In this document: positions 58,838 through 64,000 of the stretch, piece after piece | Layout of the letters: each line of letters begins with the position of its first letter | Numbering within the stretch: position 1 is the first letter of the stretch | Assembly (NCBI RefSeq): GCF_004366075.1 | Contig: NZ_SODU01000001.1 | Span: 2,935,134-2,999,133 of the forward strand | Direction of reading: 5' to 3' | Length of the DNA stretch: 64,000 bases | Origin: Kribbella pratensis | GTDB lineage: Bacteria; Actinomycetota; Actinomycetes; Propionibacteriales; Kribbellaceae | Notes under the pieces: model-generated | The model's input: the letters and a program-made list of their open reading frames with translations, nothing else | What the model was told of the DNA's origin: nothing | The model's database searches: none | Made by a program: the position numbers and the translations under genes

Positions 58838-60103
58838 TCAGGAAGGCTGCGACCACCAACCCTGCTGGCCCTGACCCTGCTGGTTCGGGTCGTTCTTGTC
58901 CGACTCGGCCCGCGGGTCGATCCGGGTCTCGTCGGCGGCCTCGGCCTGCGGTGCCGGGTCGGCAGCACCCGGCTGCTGCTCGGCGGCCGGAGTCTCCTCG
59001 GCCTGCCAGGCCTGCTCCTGCTGCCATGCCTGCTGAGCCTGCTGGGCCTCCGCCGGCTGCTGGCTACCCTCGACAGCGCCGTGCTCCTGCTGGCCCCACT
59101 CCTGGCCGGCCGGAGTCTGCTGGCCGTACTCCTGAGCGCCCCACTGCTGCTGGCCGGCGTCAGCGCCGCGCCACTGCTGCTCCTGCGGCCACTGCTGCGC
59201 CGGCTGGGCCTGGTCCTGGCCGCCCCACTGCTGCTGGCCTTCGGAGTTCCACGCCTGCGTCGGCTCGGCGCTCTGACCCTCGGCGGGCCACGCCTGCTCG
59301 GCACCCGGCTGACCGGCGTGCTGCGCGGAGTGCTGACCGGCCTGCTGGGCCTCGGCCTCACCGGCGGACCAGTTCTGCTGCTCGCCCTGGTTCCAGCCCT
59401 GCTCCTGCGGCCACTGCTGGCCCTGGTCCTGGCCCGCGACATAGCCACCTGCGGCGCCGGCAGCACCAGCACCACCAGCAGCCGCGTAGCCGCCGTACTG
59501 CTGACCCTGGTCGTACTGGCCGCCGAACTGACCTTGCTGACCCTGGTCGTAACCCTGCTGGGCGAAGCCCTGCTGCTGACCGTACGGCGCTGTCTGGCCG
59601 TACTGCTGGCCCGGCTGACCCTGCTGGAACTGGCCCGGCTTCGGCGCACGCACCGGCGCGGGGAGCGCCTGGAAGGTCTTCAGGATGTAGAAGCCGGCGG
59701 CGGCGTACAGCGCGAGGCCGGCGAGCACCATGAGGAAGCTGAAGATCTTCAGACCAGCGGTGCCGTTGTCGTTGAAGCCGGCGAACCCCGCGATCAGGAG
59801 GATCAGCGCGGTCACGCCCGTGATGACGAGTGCGGCCAGCGCGACGATCCGCGCGTTCGGGGTCCGCTCACCTTCGTTCACCAGCCACACCGCGCCGACC
59901 AGGGCGACGGCGCTCACCAGCCCGGCGAGGCCGAGCTGGCCGCCGAACGGGATGAGCAGGTTCGACACGTAGGTGGAAGCGGAGACGAAACCCGCTCCGC
60001 CGACGAACAGCCGGATCAACGCGGCCAGCGCGAGCAGGCCGGAGTATGCGAGCAGGATGTACGCGACCGGCTCTCTGAGCTTCTTGGTTGCGTCGGTGAC
60101 CAC
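58838..60103 (-). CDS. Membrane protein with long Gln/Trp-rich low-complexity tail
   Basis: 421-aa protein: four membrane segments in residues about 13-155, a short linker (PAPVRAPKPGQ), then about 260 residues rich in Gln, Gly, Ala, Trp and Tyr with many QQ pairs and WxQ/WGQ repeats. The tail is predicted to be disordered and cytoplasmic. GTG 60103 is chosen for GAGGAG five bases upstream; a longer frame runs over the divergent cofD gene. N-terminal part resembles DUF5336-type membrane proteins. No function known. Confidence 0.78.
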   Translation of the reverse strand: MVTDATKKLREPVAYILLAYSGLLALAALIRLFVGGAGFVSASTYVSNLLIPFGGQLGLAGLVSAVALVGAVWLVNEGERTPNARIVALAALVITGVTALILLIAGFAGFNDNGTAGLKIFSFLMVLAGLALYAAAGFYILKTFQALPAPVRAPKPGQFQQGQPGQQYGQTAPYGQQQGFAQQGYDQGQQGQFGGQYDQGQQYGGYAAAGGAGAAGAAGGYVAGQDQGQQWPQEQGWNQGEQQNWSAGEAEAQQAGQHSAQHAGQPGAEQAWPAEGQSAEPTQAWNSEGQQQWGGQDQAQPAQQWPQEQQWRGADAGQQQWGAQEYGQQTPAGQEWGQQEHGAVEGSQQPAEAQQAQQAWQQEQAWQAEETPAAEQQPGAADPAPQAEAADETRIDPRAESDKNDPNQQGQGQQGWWSQPS

Positions 60104-60217
60104 GAGGGCTCCTCGGATGTTGGGGGGCCGTACAACTGAGCTGTGCGGATGTGATGACCCTCCGCAGCATAGTCGTGCGGTGGTCCGCCGCATTGACGAC
60201 TCGGGCAGACTCTTCCC

Positions 60218-61195
60218 ATGCGATTGACAGTGCTGGCCGGCGGCATCGGCGGCTCCACCTTCCTGCTCGGGCTCCTGAAGGCCCGTCCGGACGCCGAGAT
60301 CACCGTCGTGGGGAACACCGCGGACGACATCACCCTGTTCGGGCTGCGGGTCTGTCCCGACCTCGACACCGTGATGTACACCCTCGGCGGTGGCATCTCC
60401 CAGGAGCGTAAGTGGGGCCGCGAGGACGAGACCTGGGTGATCAAGGAGGAGCTCGCGGCGTACGGCGTGGAACCGACCTGGTTCGGGCTCGGCGACCGCG
60501 ACGTGGCGACGCATCTGGTGCGCACCCAGATGCTGGACGCCGGCTACACGCTCAGTGCGGTCACCGAGGCGCTGTCCACACGCTGGAAGCTGCCCGTCCG
60601 GCTGCTGCCGATGAGCGACGACCGGATCGAGACCCACGTGGTGGTTGACGACCCGGAGCAGCCCGGGCGGCGCAAGGCCATTCATTTCCAGGAGTACTGG
60701 GTCCGTTACCAGGCCGGGATCCCCGCGCACCAGATCATTGCCGTCGGCCAGGACAAGGCCAAGCCCGCACCCGGCGTACTCGAGGCGATCGCGGACTGCG
60801 ACGTACTGATCGTGCCGCCGTCCAACCCGGTGGTCTCGGTCGGCACGATCCTCGGCGTCCCCGGGATCCGGGACGCGGTCCGGGAGACGAAGGCCCCGGT
60901 CATCGGACTGTCGCCGATCATCGGCACGGGTCCGGTCCGCGGAATGGCGGACAAGGTGCTGGCCACCGTCGGTGTCGCGTCCACCGCGTCGGCCGTGGCC
61001 CGGTACTACGGTTCCCGCGCGTCCGGCGGCGTACTGGACGGCTGGTTGATCGACTCCTCCGACGCGATCCAGGCGGACTCGATCGCCGGGGCCGGAATTC
61101 ATGTGCAGGCGGTGCCGTTGTGGATGACGGACGAGACCAAAACCGCCGCGATGGCTGACGCGGCTCTGACCCTCGCGGAGGCCGTACGGCGATGA
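60218..61195 (+). CDS. cofD: 2-phospho-L-lactate transferase CofD (FbiA)
   Basis: 325-aa enzyme of coenzyme F420 synthesis, joining Fo with the guanylylated three-carbon phosphate donor. In actinobacteria the donor is enolpyruvyl-diphospho-guanosine and the product dehydro-F420-0. Motifs: GGIGGS near the N-terminus (8-13), [18 protein letters not shown] and [11 protein letters not shown]. Start ATG 60218; ATGA coupling to cofE. Confidence 0.95.
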   Translation: MRLTVLAGGIGGSTFLLGLLKARPDAEITVVGNTADDITLFGLRVCPDLDTVMYTLGGGISQERKWGREDETWVIKEELAAYGVEPTWFGLGDRDVATHLVRTQMLDAGYTLSAVTEALSTRWKLPVRLLPMSDDRIETHVVVDDPEQPGRRKAIHFQEYWVRYQAGIPAHQIIAVGQDKAKPAPGVLEAIADCDVLIVPPSNPVVSVGTILGVPGIRDAVRETKAPVIGLSPIIGTGPVRGMADKVLATVGVASTASAVARYYGSRASGGVLDGWLIDSSDAIQADSIAGAGIHVQAVPLWMTDETKTAAMADAALTLAEAVRR

Positions 61196-62166
61196 GGAAG
61201 CACCTGGAGATCTTCCCGGTGACCGGACTGCCCGAGGTGGCGGCCGGTGACGACCTGGCCGCGCTGATCGCCGAAGGCACGGACCTGCGCGACGGTGACG
61301 TCGTCTCGGTGACGTCGAAGATCGTCAGCAAGGCGGAGGGCCGGCTGACGAACGGCACCCGCCAGGAGGCGATCGACGCCGAGCTCGTGCGGGTCGTCGC
61401 GCAGCGCGGTGAGACGCGGATCGTGCAGACCCGGCACGGCCTGGTGATGGCCGCCGCGGGCACCGACACGTCCAACACGACGCCCGGCACGGTCCTGCTG
61501 CTCCCGGTCGACCCCGACGCGTCAGCCCGCGACCTGCGGACCGCTTTGAAGCAGCGGTACGACGTCAACGTCGGCATCGTCGTCACGGACACGCTCGGCC
61601 GCCCGTGGCGCAACGGTCAGACCGACCTGGCGATCGGGGCCGCCGGCGTCCGCGTCATGGAAGATCTGCGTGGTACGACGGACAGCCACGGCAACGTCCT
61701 CGCGGTGACCGAGCCCGCGCTGGCCGACGAGATCGCCGGTGCCAGCGAACTCGTCAAGGGCAAGGCGGACGGCGTGCCTGTCGCCGTACTGCGTGGCATG
61801 GACGACGCCGTACTGCCGGCCGGTGAGCACGGGCCGGGCGCGCGGGCGCTGGTGCGGGACGCCGAGCACGACATGTTCAGCCTGGGAACGCGGGAGGCCG
61901 CGCGGGCCGCCGTACTCGACCGGCAACCGCCGGCCGGGCCGCGGGAGGCCGATCCGGCACTGTGGTCCGGACTGCTGGCTGACGTCGACGGTGTCCGTCT
62001 CGAGGCGGCAGACAACGGTGTCACGGTGTTCGGTGACGATCCGGTGACCGTCGGCATGGTCGCGGAGCGGCTGGCGGTGCTGCTGCACGCCGAGGGGTAC
62101 GGCGTGGCGGTGCGTCCGGGACCGGGCAGCGAGGCGACGGTCACGTTCGGCTCACGGTCCCGATAG
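61192..62166 (+). CDS. cofE: Coenzyme F420:L-glutamate ligase CofE (FbiB N-domain)
   Basis: 324-aa ligase adding gamma-linked glutamates to F420. The CofE core ([43 protein letters not shown]) covers residues about 1-240. The remaining 80 residues are a short domain without flavin-binding nitroreductase motifs. FbiB of mycobacteria is about 450 residues with a C-terminal FMN dehydro-F420 reductase domain, so that activity would have to come from another gene here. Coupled to cofD by ATGA. Confidence 0.92.
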   Translation: MRKHLEIFPVTGLPEVAAGDDLAALIAEGTDLRDGDVVSVTSKIVSKAEGRLTNGTRQEAIDAELVRVVAQRGETRIVQTRHGLVMAAAGTDTSNTTPGTVLLLPVDPDASARDLRTALKQRYDVNVGIVVTDTLGRPWRNGQTDLAIGAAGVRVMEDLRGTTDSHGNVLAVTEPALADEIAGASELVKGKADGVPVAVLRGMDDAVLPAGEHGPGARALVRDAEHDMFSLGTREAARAAVLDRQPPAGPREADPALWSGLLADVDGVRLEAADNGVTVFGDDPVTVGMVAERLAVLLHAEGYGVAVRPGPGSEATVTFGSRSR

Positions 62167-62252
62167 TTTTCTAGGCAACTTCTCAGGGGCACCTCGTACA
62201 CTGCCTTCGCACGGCGGCGCGGTGGCCGCCCCGATCCGGGAAGACCAACACT

Positions 62253-62969
62253 GTGGGTAAAGCGTCGTCGCAGAAACAGTCGCGCCGCGAGATGATCGAG
62301 AAGATGCAGCGCGAGCAGGCCCGCTCGGACCGCCGCCGCACGATCCTCATCGTGGTGTGCTCCATCGTGGTCGGCCTGGCCATCATCGCCTACCCGGCGA
62401 TCAAGCTGATCCAGGACTCCCGGACCAAGAACCAGGCCCTGACCGACTTCGGCGTCGCGGCATCCGCGGCCTCCTGTGACGCGGCCACCAACGACGACGG
62501 CGGCGGTACGCAGGACCACCGCCCCGACGGCGAGAAGATCGCGTACGCCGTCTCCCCGCCGTCCTCGGGCCCGCACTACGCGGTCTGGGCGCCGTTCGAC
62601 AAGAAGTTCTACTCCGACGGCGACCGTCCCCCGGTCGAGAACCTGGTGCACAACCTCGAGCACGGCTACACGATCCTCTGGTACCGCGACACACTGCCGA
62701 AGGACCAGATCGACCAGATCGAGAAGATCTCCAAGTCCAAGCTGCCCGACAGCTCGCTCGGCAAGTTCATCGCGGCGCCGTTCAAGGAGTCCGACGGCAA
62801 GGCCTGGCCGGCCGGCAAGAACCTCGCCTTCGCGCACTGGAGCGGCCCGGACTCGGCCCAGAAGTCCTTCGGCCACCGCCAGTTCTGCGGCTCCGTCAGC
62901 GGCGAGGCCCTCAAGCAGTTCATGGAAAAGTACCCAGCCACCGACGCCCAGGAACCCAACGGCGGCTGA
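62253..62969 (+). CDS. DUF3105 membrane-anchored protein
   Basis: 238-aa protein: a basic N-terminal cytoplasmic stretch, one membrane segment (about 31-52) and an extracellular DUF3105 domain with HYAVW, HNLEHGYTILWYR and GHRQFCG. The conserved histidines suggest metal binding, but activity is unknown. Start GTG 62253. Found as a single gene after cofE; ends before the large palindrome. Confidence 0.85.
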   Translation: MGKASSQKQSRREMIEKMQREQARSDRRRTILIVVCSIVVGLAIIAYPAIKLIQDSRTKNQALTDFGVAASAASCDAATNDDGGGTQDHRPDGEKIAYAVSPPSSGPHYAVWAPFDKKFYSDGDRPPVENLVHNLEHGYTILWYRDTLPKDQIDQIEKISKSKLPDSSLGKFIAAPFKESDGKAWPAGKNLAFAHWSGPDSAQKSFGHRQFCGSVSGEALKQFMEKYPATDAQEPNGG

Positions 62970-62988
62970 CCCACCCCCATCCGCGTTA

Positions 62989-63066
62989 GAGGGGATATCC
63001 CTACGCGTCATGGGTTCTCCCCTGGTACATGAAGGGAGAACCCGTAACGCGAGCGGATATCCCCTC
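62989..63066. repeat. Long nested palindrome between DUF3105 and manC
   Basis: Outer arms GAGGGGATATCC (62989-63000) and GGATATCCCCTC (63055-63066); inner arms GGGTTCTCCC (63012-63021) and GGGAGAACCC (63034-63043), with a 12-base loop and partly paired middle parts (GCG/CGC). It is 78 bases long, between convergent genes, so it may be a bidirectional terminator or a copy of a dispersed palindromic element. Confidence 0.8.
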
Positions 63067-63080
63067 GTGTTGTGGTGGGG

Positions 63081-64000
63081 TCAGATGTAGTTCGCGTGGT
63101 CGGATTGGACTTGGGCTACCAGGTCTTTCACGCGTTCGCCGTCGGACAGTGGGCAGACCATGGTGACGTCCTGGGTGTGGACGATGATGTGGCTGCGGAG
63201 GCCCACGGCGGCGACCAGGTGGTTCGGGTCGTCGGTGACGATGATGTTGTCGTGGGAGTCGAGCAGGCAGCTCAGGGTGACGCTGTCGGTGCGGTTCCCG
63301 TTCGGGTCGGCGTCGTACGTGTCGGCGAGCGCGGCCCACGAGCCGACGTCCAGCCAGTGCACGGGCATCGGTACGACGACCACGTCCGCGTCGACCTTGC
63401 CCTGGGAAGCCGGCTCCATGACCGCGTAGTCGACGCTGATCTTGCGCAGGTTCGGGTAGATCTCCGCGAGCGTCGCCTCCCGCTCCGGGGTGTCCCAGAC
63501 CGCGGCGACCTCACGCAGCCGCGCGGCCGATTCCGGCAGGAGCGTGTCGAGCACGTTCAGCACCGTGGAAGCCTTCCAGACGAACATCCCGGAGTTCCAC
63601 CAGAACCGCCCGGTCGCCAGGTACTCCTCGGCCGTCGCCCGGTCGGGCTTCTCCCGGAAGCGGTCCACGACGTACGCCGACGTACCCTGGATCGGCGCGC
63701 CGCGCTCGATGTACCCGAGCCCGGTGTGCGGATGCGTCGGCTCGATCCCGAACGTCACCAGCGACCGGCCGCGCGCCTCCACCACCTCGAACCCGTGCTC
63801 GATCGCCGCCCGGAACTCGTCCTCCGGGCTGATCAGATGGTCCGATCCGACGAACGCGACCACCGCGTCCGGATCGTTGCGCGCAACCACAGCGGACGCG
63901 AGACCGACGGCGTTCGCGGTGTCGCGCCGGGCCGGCTCACCGATGATGTTGTGCGGGCCGAGCTCCGGAAGCTCCTTGCGGACCACGTCGGTGATCGCAC
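63081..64000 (-). CDS. manC: Mannose-1-phosphate guanylyltransferase (5' end outside window)
   Basis: C-terminal 305 residues of ManC, the enzyme making GDP-mannose from mannose-1-phosphate and GTP. Motifs: GSDHLI, TGLGYIERG, DRFREKPD, WNSGMFVW, DYAVMEP and DVGSWAALAD. The first codons are outside the window; in frame the coding sequence runs off the end (from AITDVVRKE). With manA and manB it completes the mannose pathway. Follows the mycobacterial order after cofE. Confidence 0.95.
   Translation of the reverse strand, partial: AITDVVRKELPELGPHNIIGEPARRDTANAVGLASAVVARNDPDAVVAFVGSDHLISPEDEFRAAIEHGFEVVEARGRSLVTFGIEPTHPHTGLGYIERGAPIQGTSAYVVDRFREKPDRATAEEYLATGRFWWNSGMFVWKASTVLNVLDTLLPESAARLREVAAVWDTPEREATLAEIYPNLRKISVDYAVMEPASQGKVDADVVVVPMPVHWLDVGSWAALADTYDADPNGNRTDSVTLSCLLDSHDNIIVTDDPNHLVAAVGLRSHIIVHTQDVTMVCPLSDGERVKDLVAQVQSDHANYI

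Noticed and set aside
58699-59733. Pro/Ala/Arg-rich open frames opposite the Gln-rich tail
   Set aside because: They arise from the repetitive CAG/CTG composition of the Gln-rich gene and have no start context.

Overview
The window is very GC-rich, gene-dense DNA from a high-GC actinobacterium. Many genes start with GTG, neighbouring genes often overlap by 4 bases (ATGA or GTGA), and there are WhiB, LpqB, MtrAB and F420-biosynthesis genes. The backbone order is secA, hpf, comF, lpqB, mtrB, mtrA, ahcY, manA, SIS, manB, DUF3499, metallopeptidase, whiB, cofD, cofE, manC. From memory this follows the Rv3240c-Rv3264c segment of Mycobacterium tuberculosis and the matching Streptomyces region. The style of the sequence suggests a Kribbella- or Nocardioides-like member of the Propionibacteriales; the genus is an impression and is not proven. 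I saw no tRNA, rRNA, CRISPR array, transposase or phage gene.

Layout. 1-3.85 kb: end of a carbohydrate ABC uptake operon (two permeases, a PfkB sugar kinase and a GH4 glycosidase). 3.8-16.2 kb: minus-strand housekeeping block with a nitronate-monooxygenase-like enzyme, secA, an AlkX/YcaQ-type DNA glycosylase, hpf, comF and lpqB-mtrB-mtrA, interrupted by one plus-strand secreted trypsin-like protease. 16.4-21.4 kb: five overlapping plus-strand genes (membrane protein, DUF4129, DUF4350, MoxR, DUF58), an uncharacterised membrane-associated MoxR system. 21.4-35.0 kb: an accessory block holding a kinase-like protein, an SRPBCC-VOC fusion with its ArsR regulator, an amphi-Trp protein, a five-gene peptide ABC importer, a TetR-controlled ABC exporter, a frameshifted DUF899 gene and a DUF1206 membrane protein. 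It separates the MoxR operon from its usual partners SpoIIM and RDD (35.1-37.2 kb). 37.3-41.3 kb: ahcY with a divergent MerR gene, then a TetR/MFS pair. 41.3-46.1 kb: mannose-metabolism operon (manB, Trm112-like, SIS isomerase, manA, cation efflux protein). 46.3-50.9 kb: an FtsX-type ABC system with one very large permease and two unlike ATPases. 50.9-52.7 kb: ThuA and Gfo/Idh/MocA pair. 52.8-64 kb: metallopeptidase-like protein, DUF3499, DUF5719, a large glycosyltransferase, WhiB, a Gln/Trp-rich membrane protein, cofD-cofE, DUF3105 and the 3' part of manC.

How the genes fit together. Several backbone functions concern the cell envelope and division: SecA export, MtrAB-LpqB signalling, mannose activation (ManA, ManB, ManC feed GDP-mannose), a WhiB2-type regulator and the big glycosyltransferase. 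CofD and CofE build F420. The accessory block adds nutrient uptake, drug efflux and local regulators whose operators can be read as palindromes next to their genes. Items that most deserve a second look are the split MoxR module with short tandem repeats at its far edge, the Gln-rich tail protein, the ABC system with unequal ATPases, the metallopeptidase homologue without an HExxH motif, a pair of divergent leaderless promoters, and two unusual palindromes (58.18 and 62.99 kb).
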